Position numbers and translations under genes: made by a program. A stretch of 31,848 nt of DNA from a virus: the IMG/VR virus record IMGVR_UViG_3300042465_005350, positions 1-31,848 of that record; one strand, 5' to 3'. How positions within the stretch are numbered: the first letter of the stretch is position 1; each line of letters opens with the position of its first letter. Below the pieces are notes generated by a model. That model made no database searches. It saw only the letters and a program-made list of their open reading frames with translations, and was not told the DNA's origin. Shown one piece after another: positions 14,671-21,590 of this stretch.

Positions 14671-14793
14671 CCTTTCTTCTTCTCCGTTTTGTACCACCAG
14701 TAAGAATCGAACTTACTATCACAGTGAAAGGAGAAGAAGCTGTGATACACCAGTTGTGGCTAATGTGCGTTGTTTACGAGACGCACCCCTCGT
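14671..14793 (-). promoter_or_regulatory. Structured RNA leader of the primase gene: pseudoknot, hairpin and tRNA T-arm-like element
   Basis: Read on the - strand after the upstream stop codon: ACGAG (14793-14789) pairs with CTCGT (14780-14776), while GTGCGT (14786-14781) pairs with ACGCAC (14770-14765), an H-type pseudoknot with loops GG and AAACA. Next, TATCACAG (14747-14740) pairs with CTGTGATA (14724-14717). GTAAGTTCGATTCTTAC (14716-14700) is a perfect tRNA T-arm. GCCAC (14760-14756) can close over these with GTGGT (14697-14693). CTTCTTCTCC (14739-14730) can pair with GGAGAAGAAG (14685-14676), directly beside the AAAGG ribosome-binding site. Pairings are read by eye; no folding was run. 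Confidence 0.5.
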
Positions 14794-14805
14794 TTTCCGT
14801 TAGGC

Positions 14806-15270
14806 TTACGCCCAGGCGGAATCAGTCGGGGTTGCGCCCATTGAAGCTAGAAGGTCTGCTCCCGACTTAGCAGTGCCCTTCTCGAATCCAGAAACATTGT
14901 TATCTGCAGCATACTCGCCTTGCGCTTCACGAATTACTACTCTAGCGACAACTGGCTTACCTAGAAGCTCGTTGATATCTGGAACGTCGAAGTTCCCCTT
15001 TACTGGGTAGCCTAGAGACTCGAAGAAGCTCTGAGTCTTCCAAAAGTCACCAGCCACGTAAAGTGGAATCAAGACAAACAAACGGCGGTTTTCAAATTCA
15101 CCGTCTGCAATTTTTAGCTGGACTTTCCAGCGTGGTTTTCCGGCGTTCTGACCAGACTTCACAGTCTCTGCCTGAACGTCGAAAATGGTTGTTTCGTACT
15201 TACCAGCAGGTACTGGCTCGTAGCTTGTTGAACTGCTTTGTGGCAGGTTCTCAGGAACTGAGATTTGCAT
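14806..15270 (-). CDS. DUF669-like ssDNA-binding recombination partner
   Basis: 154 residues. 'PVPAGKYETTIFDVQAETVKSG' followed by 'KPRWKVQLKIADGEFENRRLFVLIPL' and 'FWKTQSFFESLGYPV' matches the OB-like DUF669 family, usually encoded next to Sak4/AAA recombinases in phages and thought to bind ssDNA. The C terminus ('GADLLASMGATPTDSAWA') is a flexible tail. It directly follows the ATPase gene (1 nt after the stop) and has a GGAGAA ribosome-binding site. The role as an annealing partner is inferred. Confidence 0.7.
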   Translation of the reverse strand: MQISVPENLPQSSSTSYEPVPAGKYETTIFDVQAETVKSGQNAGKPRWKVQLKIADGEFENRRLFVLIPLYVAGDFWKTQSFFESLGYPVKGNFDVPDINELLGKPVVARVVIREAQGEYAADNNVSGFEKGTAKSGADLLASMGATPTDSAWA

Positions 15271-15271
15271 A

Positions 15272-16003
15272 TTACTTTTCTCCTAGTTTCTTGATTGTAT
15301 CGATTATCTTCTTCATGCTTGGCTCATACAACTTAGGCGGTAAGCCGAAGCGGTTTCCTGAGACCAAACGATCTGATGACTGAAGGTAAAGGACTCTCCT
15401 GATACCTTCTTCACCCTTCTCAGCAGTCATATATCCGATGATATCTGGAATTGCTGGAAGAGTATTTTTAGCCGAACCAGGAAGCATAGGAAGAATCTTT
15501 ATAGCTCCAGTCTGTTCGTCTTTCTCATCCTGAGCGTGAGCAATCAGGATGGTCAAGAATGGTGCGGAGTGCAACTTGCGAACAGTCTGTGTAGTCCATT
15601 CTTTCAAGTCACCCCACTTTCCAAAACGGTTGTTCTTGTTCTCTAGCTTTTCACCAAAGAACTTTTCAGCTCTATCCATGGCTACGCCAAGAGTGTCAAG
15701 AATGACTGTCTTGTACTTGTGCTTAGTAGAAACTAAAGATTCCATTACGGTCTCTAGTTGTTCGTGTGTCTCAACGTTGATAACATCAACGTCTCTCCAG
15801 TCACGAGCGATAGCGGAAGCTCCGCCTTCGATATCGATAAGTAATACCGGACCGAGTTCAGCAACTTCACTTGCCGAGGCTGCTAGCCAAGTCTTACCGT
15901 TCTTTGGGTCACCATAAATCAGGATTGACTTAGGTGTATTTAGTTGCTCTGCCTTTTTAACGAACTGCTGAAAAGGTAAAGCTGGAAGCTCTGGATTTAC
16001 CAT
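15272..16003 (-). CDS. Sak4-like RecA-fold ATPase (single-strand annealing/recombination)
   Basis: 243 residues. Walker A 'GDPKNGKT' (31-38) and Walker B 'TVILDTL' (D103) define a RecA-fold ATPase; 'GPVLLIDIEGGASA' and 'FLTILIAHAQDEKDE' are typical of phage AAA_24/Sak4 proteins. Phages use these for homologous recombination or strand annealing, with a DUF669-type ssDNA-binding partner, which is the next gene here. Strong ribosome-binding site AAAGGAG. The leader contains a GTATT-N3-AATAC palindrome also found before the gene at 24022. Confidence 0.8.
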   Translation of the reverse strand: MVNPELPALPFQQFVKKAEQLNTPKSILIYGDPKNGKTWLAASASEVAELGPVLLIDIEGGASAIARDWRDVDVINVETHEQLETVMESLVSTKHKYKTVILDTLGVAMDRAEKFFGEKLENKNNRFGKWGDLKEWTTQTVRKLHSAPFLTILIAHAQDEKDEQTGAIKILPMLPGSAKNTLPAIPDIIGYMTAEKGEEGIRRVLYLQSSDRLVSGNRFGLPPKLYEPSMKKIIDTIKKLGEK

Positions 16004-16022
16004 AACTTCTCCTTTCTGTTGT

Positions 16023-16035
16023 GTATTAGAAATAC
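16023..16035. promoter_or_regulatory. Palindrome GTATT-N3-AATAC upstream of the Sak4-like gene
   Basis: Perfect 5-bp arms about 20 nt upstream of the ATG. On the - strand it is followed by ACACAACA and then the AAAGGAG ribosome-binding site. A near copy with the same layout precedes the gene starting at 24022. A shared regulator site is inferred. Confidence 0.35.
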
Positions 16036-16047
16036 TATCATATTTGA

Positions 16048-16251
16048 TTACTTAGTGTGGCGGAACACGCTGACAAGTTTCAAAAGCCTCATAAGCCCAA
16101 TTGCAATAATTACAAGCCCTGAGAACATAAATAGATACTTATAAACAACAGTCTCTATTTGGTATTGAGCGTCAATCAGCACAAGACCTATAGCCAACCT
16201 AATTACAAACTGAATAATAAAGGTCGCAACCAAAGCTGCTTTTAGGCTCAT
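16048..16251 (-). CDS. Small two-helix membrane protein (67 aa)
   Basis: 67 residues with two hydrophobic segments, about 5-25 ('AALVATFIIQFVIRLAIGLVL') and 38-57 ('YLFMFSGLVIIAIGLMRLL'), and a basic C terminus ('FRHTK'). The start overlaps the nuclease stop by 4 nt (ATGA), so it is translated from the replication transcript. No family is recognised. Small membrane proteins in such operons often act on the host envelope or exclude other phages, but nothing specific is visible here. Confidence 0.65.
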   Translation of the reverse strand: MSLKAALVATFIIQFVIRLAIGLVLIDAQYQIETVVYKYLFMFSGLVIIAIGLMRLLKLVSVFRHTK

Positions 16252-16961
16252 GCTGGGTCCGTCACTTTACACTTGAAGCACTCAGCTTGACGTTCAAACT
16301 GCTCTGGGCTTGGGTCTGCCTGAAGTCCTTTCCAGATTGTTTCTAGTCGGTCCCAGGTTCCCTGAGCGTATTCTTTTGAGTATTCAAAAGTGTAAGCCCA
16401 AACATCATGATCGGTGGTTCCATCTCGGTTAATGAATACCATAGAGCAACCATCAATCTCAACACCTGAGTTATTTAAACCCCAAGCATAAATCTGAAGC
16501 TGGGTGTAATACTTCTGAATTGTGTAGACCATAGAAGCGTCTGGCTTTTCTTCAAACAAAACCTTTTGCATCTTTTTGCTCTTGTCTCGTGTGCTAGTTT
16601 TCCAGTCAACCAAGTGATTGCCTTGAATCATTGCTAGGTCAGGTTTGCTACTAATCGTGCCGTAGCCATCAAGCTCACCAAGATAGATTTTCTTTTCAAC
16701 CTCAGCACCAGAAAGTTCTGGGATTAGCTCTAGGTCAGCTTTATCAATCGCATCTTCAATAAGAGAGTGCATAGCTGTTCCGATTTTTGCGCCAAGCCAA
16801 TATTTAGCCGGACCTTCTTTTTCACCAAGTAGCTTTTTAGCTAGATGATATGAGCAAGGGTCTGAGAAATCAGACGCACCAATTTTCTTTTGTGCGTCAC
16901 GCTCAGACTGTTGCTTTAGTAGTGATAGTGCAATATCCTGCACTCTTGTATTTGTAATCAT
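16248..16961 (-). CDS. Cas4/RecB-like PD-(D/E)XK nuclease
   Basis: 237 residues. 'GTAMHSLIEDA' contains the family's His (H65), 'ISSKPDLAMI' the first Asp (D108), 'HLVDWKTST' the D119-x-K121 motif, and 'YTIQKYYTQLQIYAWGL' the QxxxY-type helix. Cysteines at C36 and in 'ECFKCK' near the C terminus fit an Fe-S cluster as in Cas4, although only three are obvious. It probably degrades or resects DNA ends during recombination together with the neighbouring ATPase. Strong AAAGGAGAA ribosome-binding site. Confidence 0.8.
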   Translation of the reverse strand: MITNTRVQDIALSLLKQQSERDAQKKIGASDFSDPCSYHLAKKLLGEKEGPAKYWLGAKIGTAMHSLIEDAIDKADLELIPELSGAEVEKKIYLGELDGYGTISSKPDLAMIQGNHLVDWKTSTRDKSKKMQKVLFEEKPDASMVYTIQKYYTQLQIYAWGLNNSGVEIDGCSMVFINRDGTTDHDVWAYTFEYSKEYAQGTWDRLETIWKGLQADPSPEQFERQAECFKCKVTDPA

Positions 16962-16982
16962 TTATTCTCCTTTACTTTGATT

Positions 16983-17264
16983 TTACTTCTCAGGCCACTT
17001 CTTGTCAAGGACCATCAAACCAATTGCGCTGTAGTTCATCATATCTATAAAACTATCACGCAAGCTCTCGTTCTCTGGGTCTTTTCCAGAGTCAATCAAG
17101 TGATTGATTCTAGCCAGCTTATCGTGCATCCTGACACGCAAACCATTTATTGGACCACCAGGCGCACCAGCAATGTTGCTAGGTCCGTAGTCTTTATGCT
17201 TTTTAAGCAGTAGCTCCTCGGCCTCAGTGAAGGTCGTGGTGATGTCTTTTTCAAAGCTTTCCAT
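16983..17264 (-). CDS. Nmad1-like (DUF1599) protein, nucleotide-modification associated
   Basis: 93 residues. 'LLLKKHKDYGPSNIAG' and 'GLRVRMHDKLARINHLID' followed by 'SLRDSFIDMMNYSAIGLMV' match the DUF1599 family, named nucleotide modification-associated domain 1 because of its association with DNA-base hypermodification genes in phages. It is an all-helical, MazG-like fold in which acidic residues may bind a nucleotide and metal. Overlaps the upstream gene by 14 nt. No dedicated base-synthesis enzyme is visible in this window, so the link to modified DNA is only a hint. Confidence 0.7.
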   Translation of the reverse strand: MESFEKDITTTFTEAEELLLKKHKDYGPSNIAGAPGGPINGLRVRMHDKLARINHLIDSGKDPENESLRDSFIDMMNYSAIGLMVLDKKWPEK

Positions 17265-17382
17265 ATTTTAAATCCTTTTCTATTTTGTCAAACTTAAGAC
17301 CAAGTTCTTCTATTTCTTTTCTTAATGCCTCAAGCTCAATCTCAAGAAGTTCTACTTTCATATCCCAGTCGAAGTCTTCCAT
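17251..17382 (-). CDS. Small coiled-coil protein (43 aa)
   Basis: 43 residues from an ATG one base after the WhiB stop. 'VELLEIELEALRKEIEELGLKF' gives clear heptads, so it is almost entirely a coiled coil, highly charged. A longer frame upstream runs out of frame through WhiB and is rejected as a start. No family is recognised; it may dimerise or bind a partner. Confidence 0.55.
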   Translation of the reverse strand: MEDFDWDMKVELLEIELEALRKEIEELGLKFDKIEKDLKYGKL

Positions 17383-17383
17383 A

Positions 17384-17716
17384 TTAAAACAACTTATCTT
17401 CATCTTGAACAGCACTAAAATTAATGCCACCCCAGATACCGTGCTTCTCATCATTGGCAACAGCAAAGTCGTAACACTGTTTAAGAAGTGGGCAATCAGC
17501 GCACAGTGTCTCACACTCATCTACGGTTAATGCGCGATACTGATTTTTACCTTCTTGGTCTTCAAACCCGTATCCGTCGTAATCCATGTAGTAGTAAGGA
17601 TTATCTTTACAATTCCAAAATTTATATTTTTCTTGCGCGTCTCGTAGCTTGTTGTATTTTTGAACCGCTTCTTTTTTAATGCCGTAATAAATTGGCTCAA
17701 AATCTCCCGATCCCAT
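17384..17716 (-). CDS. WhiB-family Fe-S transcription factor
   Basis: 110 residues. The conserved cysteines are C36 ('FWNCKDNP') and 'ETLCADCPLLKQC' (C72, C75, C81), followed by the family turn 'GIWGG' (93-97). WhiB proteins are restricted to Actinobacteria and their phages; they carry a [4Fe-4S] cluster and bind the main sigma factor to alter promoter choice. The usual basic C-terminal DNA-binding tail is replaced by the acidic 'SAVQDEDKLF', so it may act through sigma rather than by DNA contact. It starts directly after the stop of a 43-aa membrane protein gene. Confidence 0.9.
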   Translation of the reverse strand: MGSGDFEPIYYGIKKEAVQKYNKLRDAQEKYKFWNCKDNPYYYMDYDGYGFEDQEGKNQYRALTVDECETLCADCPLLKQCYDFAVANDEKHGIWGGINFSAVQDEDKLF

Positions 17717-17848
17717 TTAGAATTTTTCATCTATGTCATCCACGTTCCCGAAGATTACACCACCCAAAAAAGCAAGAAAGATAGAAATAACAGCACCAGC
17801 CAGTGCTAAGACTGCAAAACTAATTGCAACTAAACTTAATAATTCCAT
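17717..17848 (-). CDS. Single-helix membrane protein (43 aa)
   Basis: 43 residues: 'MELLSLVAISFAVLALAG' through 'FLAFLGGVIFG' is one long hydrophobic segment, then an acidic tail 'NVDDIDEKF'. Its ATG overlaps the stop of the DUF2637 gene (TGATG) and its TAA abuts the WhiB ATG, so it fills an otherwise empty 130-nt gap. No family is recognised. It could be a partner of the DUF2637 membrane protein. Confidence 0.6.
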   Translation of the reverse strand: MELLSLVAISFAVLALAGAVISIFLAFLGGVIFGNVDDIDEKF

Positions 17849-18399
17849 CAGTCTTCTCTTTTCTGGAATGCAAGTCTGCTTATTTCTTCAGCTGCAAGAA
17901 GAACCGCGATAGGGGCAGAAGCAGTAATAGCCACACCAATCCAAGCTCGGTAATCAGTAAATTCACCATTCCAAAAAGAAAGCGTGTGAGATATATTCGC
18001 CACAACCGAAATTGTCGCAAAGCCTACAAGACCAAAAACTGTTCTCCAAACAGATTCTCCACGAGCCTTGAATACAATCAGTGCGATTGTGTATGCCAAG
18101 ATTGCAGCATCAATAAACAAAGCTGGTAGCCATCTAAAATTCTCTGGTAATCCTGTCCACGCAGAAGCGTCGTACAGACCACTAAAGGAAACAATAAACG
18201 AGCTGGTCATCAAGACAGCAACTAGTATTACTGCTACTGCTAAGACCAAAATTGAGTCTGGGTTAATTCTCGCTGATTTTGGTTTTGGGATTTTTAACTC
18301 TGAGGGTTCTTGTAGCTGATAATTCATTTGGGATTCCTGTCTCTGGGGGTTCTTGAGTCGGTTGGAAGTTTCAAAACCAACAATTTCATTACGCTTCAT
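17848..18399 (-). CDS. DUF2637 (SpdB-like) four-helix membrane protein
   Basis: 183 residues. About 45 polar residues precede four hydrophobic helices: about 50-72 ('ILVLAVAVILVAVLMTSSFIV'), 90-109 ('LPALFIDAAILAYTIALIVF'), 117-135 ('TVFGLVGFATISVVANISHT') and 149-169 ('WIGVAITASAPIAVLLAAEE'). 'GLPENFRWLPALFIDAAILAYT' and 'ANISHTLSFW' match DUF2637, a family known from actinobacterial plasmids (SpdB spread proteins) and phages. Its role in phages is unknown; it must act in the host membrane. Overlaps the upstream gene by 11 nt. Confidence 0.75.
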   Translation of the reverse strand: MKRNEIVGFETSNRLKNPQRQESQMNYQLQEPSELKIPKPKSARINPDSILVLAVAVILVAVLMTSSFIVSFSGLYDASAWTGLPENFRWLPALFIDAAILAYTIALIVFKARGESVWRTVFGLVGFATISVVANISHTLSFWNGEFTDYRAWIGVAITASAPIAVLLAAEEISRLAFQKRED

Positions 18400-18625
18400 C
18401 TCTTAGAATCTTTGCCATTTCTTCAACTAGACTTTGAGGCCAGCCAGCATCAGACATTTCATAGTTTCCAATAATCTCTAAAGCCTTCTCGATTATCTCA
18501 GAGTTTCGGATATTCCGCAAGTGCTCTGAGTATTCTGTTGGCGAGTATGTCGGGGGGAATAGCTTCCTATCATTAGCCCATTCCACATAGTTATCCAAGA
18601 AGTTTATTTTCTCCTGTTCATTCAT
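18389..18625 (-). CDS. Hypothetical acidic protein (78 aa)
   Basis: 78 residues, helical and acidic ('MNEQEKINFLDNYVEWANDRK' to 'VEEMAKILRDEA'), no recognised domain. The ATG overlaps the stop of the upstream 54-aa gene (ATGA), so it is translationally coupled. Located between the helicase and DUF2637 genes. Confidence 0.6.
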   Translation of the reverse strand: MNEQEKINFLDNYVEWANDRKLFPPTYSPTEYSEHLRNIRNSEIIEKALEIIGNYEMSDAGWPQSLVEEMAKILRDEA

Positions 18626-18786
18626 TTCTGCTCTCCTCTGATTAGTGCGATTAGGTCATCCCAATCTATGTTCCCCAGGTTCTTATCTAACAATTGAATA
18701 ATCCTTTCTTGCTCTGCTTTGATTCCAAGCAATACAAATTGTCTTTGGCTTTCGGTCATCTGATTCCATAGTTCTCTATCCAGCAT
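18622..18786 (-). CDS. Small hypothetical protein (54 aa) between helicase and next gene
   Basis: 54 residues ('MLDRELWNQMTESQRQFVLL' start, 'DDLIALIRGEQK' end). It overlaps the 3' end of the helicase gene by 11 nt and the next ATG by 4 nt (ATGA), matching the tight packing of the run. Helical and amphipathic. No family is recognised. Confidence 0.6.
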   Translation of the reverse strand: MLDRELWNQMTESQRQFVLLGIKAEQERIIQLLDKNLGNIDWDDLIALIRGEQK

Positions 18787-20173
18787 TCTCTTTAGCTCGC
18801 AAGCTCCTATTCATTTCAATCTGCCTTAGCACGAGAGTTGATAGTTGCCCAGCGTCGTAGGTATCTTCCGCGATAATCTCGTATGAGATAACCGCTTTCT
18901 TTTGTCCTTGACGATCTAATCTACCCATAGCTTGTTGATTCAAGATTCCGTTGTCATCCTTGGATAACCACACCACAACTGAACAGCGTTCCTGTAGTCC
19001 ATCTGTGCCTTCTCCAATCGCAGCAATAACCGCAACTATATATTGAATCTCGCCAGCGATGAAACTTTCTAAAGCCACATCCCTGTCTTTTTGCTCTGCC
19101 TTACCAGACCACTCAAAAGCTGAGTATCCTGAATTCTTGAGCCTGTTAGTGACTACCCTAGCGAACTTCTGACTATGTGTCAAAATCAACATTGGTTCAC
19201 CTTCTGGGTGGTCTTGGATAATTGAATACAGCTCATCTATCTTGGTTGATTTACAATCATCATCAAAGTAAACCTCACCCTCTGGCGAAATACTTGGAGT
19301 CCCGAGTGTGATTTGACGAAGCCTGATTCTAGTAGCTACCGGAACTTCGGCAACCAAGGGATTATCTCCAAGCCATACGAACAAATCTTTTTCCATCTTT
19401 TTATAGATACGCTTTTGCTCTGCGCCTAGAAAAACACTTCGCTCTTTGTAGACAACATTTGGCAAATCACTATCCATACCTTCTGGGTGATAATCGCAGC
19501 AGGCTTCACGCTTGAGGTGACGGATGTAGCAAGGAATACTCTCAGCTATTGCGCCAGGATTCTTCTCTGCCGATACCACCTTGCCAGCCCAGTAGTCTTG
19601 CTTGACTTCACAAAACTCATAGGCCCAAGCCCAGAACGAACGACCAGCGATATTCGGGTAGACCCATCTAATCACAGACCAGAATCCCTGAATATTGTTT
19701 CCAGCAATAGTTCCAGACATACCGATACGACGCTTTGCCTTTAGGGTCTGTAGCATTTTCGCGGTATTGCTTTTCCGGTTAGAGGCTCTGTGAATCTCAT
19801 CAAAGATTGCTAGGTCGGGAGTTATGTTAGCCCAATGGATTTTCCTAAAATACTCTGGACTAACTAAATACCAACCAGCTTTGTGCTTCTCGAGATCGAG
19901 CAGAGCTTGCTCACCAGACTTAGAACTGTTCACATACTTGACTTCGGCATTTGGGATTTGACGCTTGATAGTCTTCTCCCAGGCTCGCTTATGAGTTCCC
20001 TTGGGGGCTATGACGAAGTTGCTTTGGGTGTTTAGTTCCTTAGCAACCTCGATAGCCACAAGGGTTTTACCGCCACCGACTTGCGTAGCAATAATTCCAG
20101 TTCCGTCGTGTCCGACTAGGTTTTGAATGTCTCGCTGTTGATAGGGGTATGGGGTAAGTGGTAAATCTACCAA
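18776..20173 (-). CDS. SNF2/DEAD-like superfamily 2 helicase
   Basis: 465 residues from a TTG overlapping the previous stop. 'PYPYQQRDIQ' is a Q-motif-like entry, Walker A is 'TQVGGGKTL' (30-38), motif II is 'FDEIHRA' (DEIH 125-128), motif III is 'GMSGT', and motif VI is 'QQAMGRLDRQGQ'. This is the SNF2-type helicase of phage replication modules (compare phage replicative DEAD/SNF2 helicases next to primases). It would remodel DNA or displace proteins during replication or recombination. No ATG alternative is seen near the N terminus. Confidence 0.85.
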   Translation of the reverse strand: MVDLPLTPYPYQQRDIQNLVGHDGTGIIATQVGGGKTLVAIEVAKELNTQSNFVIAPKGTHKRAWEKTIKRQIPNAEVKYVNSSKSGEQALLDLEKHKAGWYLVSPEYFRKIHWANITPDLAIFDEIHRASNRKSNTAKMLQTLKAKRRIGMSGTIAGNNIQGFWSVIRWVYPNIAGRSFWAWAYEFCEVKQDYWAGKVVSAEKNPGAIAESIPCYIRHLKREACCDYHPEGMDSDLPNVVYKERSVFLGAEQKRIYKKMEKDLFVWLGDNPLVAEVPVATRIRLRQITLGTPSISPEGEVYFDDDCKSTKIDELYSIIQDHPEGEPMLILTHSQKFARVVTNRLKNSGYSAFEWSGKAEQKDRDVALESFIAGEIQYIVAVIAAIGEGTDGLQERCSVVVWLSKDDNGILNQQAMGRLDRQGQKKAVISYEIIAEDTYDAGQLSTLVLRQIEMNRSLRAKENAG

Positions 20174-20436
20174 CCTACATCAGTCCAATCAACATTTGGG
20201 TATTTTGCTTTTATCGCTTCTCGAACCTCATCAAAGCTACCAAAATAGTTTGGAGCGCTTCCGAATTCACCGCCATCAACCCACAACTCAAAGTCGTATT
20301 TGCCGTTCGGGTGAACGCCGATAAATATCTCGTTTCGACCAAGAACATTATTAGCTTGGTGGGATGTATCTACACACTCAGATTCTAATTCGTCATAGTC
20401 AATCGGGTCAATTCCATCTCCATACTCGTCATACAT
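20167..20436 (-). CDS. Hypothetical acidic protein (89 aa)
   Basis: 89 residues. Acidic N terminus ('MYDEYGDGIDPIDYDELES') and a C-terminal alpha/beta part with 'FELWVDGGEFGSAPNYFGSFDEVREAIKAKYP'. Resemblance to small phage proteins with a 'GGSFDEAREAIKA' helix is noted, but no named family. Good ribosome-binding site AAGGAGAAGG. Its stop overlaps the helicase start region by 7 nt. Confidence 0.6.
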   Translation of the reverse strand: MYDEYGDGIDPIDYDELESECVDTSHQANNVLGRNEIFIGVHPNGKYDFELWVDGGEFGSAPNYFGSFDEVREAIKAKYPNVDWTDVGW

Positions 20437-20446
20437 AACCTTCTCC

Positions 20447-20953
20447 TTAGTTCTGTAGTGAATTGATTTGTTCGATTACAAAGCCTCCATAGCCAGCTCT
20501 GTAGACCTGTAGCAACACATAAGGGTCTCCATCAAGATAGTTCAGTTCCTCATCTTGCGTGGTGAACCTAGCTGAACCAGTCAAAGAGTTCTCTCCAAAG
20601 TTAGAGATAGAGATTGAATAAACATTCTCTTCGCTTGTGCGCTCAACTATAATGTTTCCCTTGTTGGTGGTGTCTATTGATCCGGGACGAATTACATTTT
20701 CGGTTTCCGCCAGAATCTCTTGGACTGTCCTATAGTTGCTCGTGCCAATAGCTTTACCTAATTGGGTTTTTGGCACACCTGAATCTGAAGCTAGGCGCAA
20801 AGCCATATCCCTATCCTGTTTGATTGAGGATAGGCGATTGTTGGCTTCACGCTTTAGCTCTGACTCGATTGTGCCTTTAGCAATCGTGTAAGCAAGGTGC
20901 TTCTCGTGTAGGGCTTCAAGTGCTGACTTAGCCTGTGGTGATAGCTTTGTCAT
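20447..20953 (-). CDS. HTH-containing phage protein (168 aa)
   Basis: 168 residues. The first ~60 are a charged helix pair ('ALEALHEKHLAYTIAKGTIE'), followed by a helix-turn-helix-like segment 'VPKTQLGKAIGTSNYRTVQEIL' (about 60-81). The second half is beta-rich ('NVYSISISNFGENSLTGSARF', 'YVLLQVYRAGYGGFVIEQI'). DNA binding is plausible. The start overlaps the upstream stop (TAATG). No specific family can be named. Confidence 0.55.
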   Translation of the reverse strand: MTKLSPQAKSALEALHEKHLAYTIAKGTIESELKREANNRLSSIKQDRDMALRLASDSGVPKTQLGKAIGTSNYRTVQEILAETENVIRPGSIDTTNKGNIIVERTSEENVYSISISNFGENSLTGSARFTTQDEELNYLDGDPYVLLQVYRAGYGGFVIEQINSLQN

Positions 20954-21216
20954 TAGTAGCCCACCTTCGCATCCACATTAGGGAATTCCTGGCGGAACGA
21001 GTCAAGAACCTCATTATCCAAGGGCTCGCCTAGGACACTAATGTCCACACCAAACCAGCGCGGGTTATCTCCTAGTCCATACATCTCCGCGCCTAGATAC
21101 TCGAGCTGTTGCTCCTTCATAAAGCTAGATTGCCTAGTGTTGATTGCTGTGATTACATCAGAGACATTGTTGTCCTGACCTTCGATTGTGATTATTGTGT
21201 TGTATTTAGTTTTCAT
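20953..21216 (-). CDS. Hypothetical small protein after SSB (87 aa)
   Basis: The start is taken at the ATG at 21216, which overlaps the SSB stop (ATGA) and has AAAGGAAAG upstream; a further in-frame ATG six codons earlier lies inside the SSB gene. 87 residues, alpha/beta: 'YNTIITIEGQDNNVSDVITAIN' suggests a ferredoxin-like beta-alpha unit, then 'YGLGDNPRWFGVDISVLGEPL'. No named family. Coupled to SSB. Confidence 0.6.
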   Translation of the reverse strand: MKTKYNTIITIEGQDNNVSDVITAINTRQSSFMKEQQLEYLGAEMYGLGDNPRWFGVDISVLGEPLDNEVLDSFRQEFPNVDAKVGY

Positions 21217-21590
21217 TTCTTTCCTTTTTCGCATTTATTACAGTCGCAACTGTGATTTTTCACCAGAACAGTTCTGGTAAATTTTGTAGTGCCGTAGTTT
21301 AGATCGTGACCAACAAGACTTGCTACTAGCTCGACACTCGTGCCAGTTCGCTCTCCGTTATCCCAGTCCCTAATGTTTAGCTCACCGGAAACAATAACTC
21401 GCTGTCCCTTTTCAATAGAGTCCCTGAGATTAGTGGCTAGCTGATTGAAAGCCGTAATGGTATACCAGTTGATATTTCCATTAGCGGTTTCCTCAGAAGC
21501 AAGCCTAAAGCTTAGGCAGGGTAAATCATCCACACTTAGTAAGTAGCGTGGTGTGGTCGCTATTAGACCAGTAACTGTCGTATTAGACAT
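21213..21590 (-). CDS. ssb: Single-stranded DNA-binding protein (OB fold)
   Basis: 125 residues. 'VTGLIATTPRYLL', 'LSFRLASEE', 'NWYTITAFNQLATNL' and 'KGQRVIVSGELNIRDWDNGERTGTSVELVASLVGHDL' are the OB-fold blocks of bacterial and phage SSB. It would protect ssDNA at the phage fork. The acidic C-terminal tip typical of bacterial SSB is absent; instead it ends with a Cys-rich basic tail ('CDCNKCEKGKK'), so it may bind metal or other partners. AAAGGAGAA ribosome-binding site. It lies upstream of the helicase in the transcript. Confidence 0.8.
   Translation of the reverse strand: MSNTTVTGLIATTPRYLLSVDDLPCLSFRLASEETANGNINWYTITAFNQLATNLRDSIEKGQRVIVSGELNIRDWDNGERTGTSVELVASLVGHDLNYGTTKFTRTVLVKNHSCDCNKCEKGKK

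Noticed and set aside
14692-14764. Complete tRNA gene on the - strand
   Set aside because: Only the T-arm is perfect. The acceptor match has an A-G mismatch, no D-arm forms, and the central hairpin has a 15-nt loop instead of a 7-nt anticodon loop. Kept as a structured leader.
16029-16065. Consensus sigma-70 promoter directly before the Sak4-like gene
   Set aside because: TATGAT is present, but no -35 hexamer lies at 16-18 nt; only the palindrome was kept.
17383-17520. N-terminal extension of the 43-aa coiled-coil gene through WhiB
   Set aside because: It would run out of frame through the conserved WhiB cysteine region; the ATG right after the WhiB stop is the better start.
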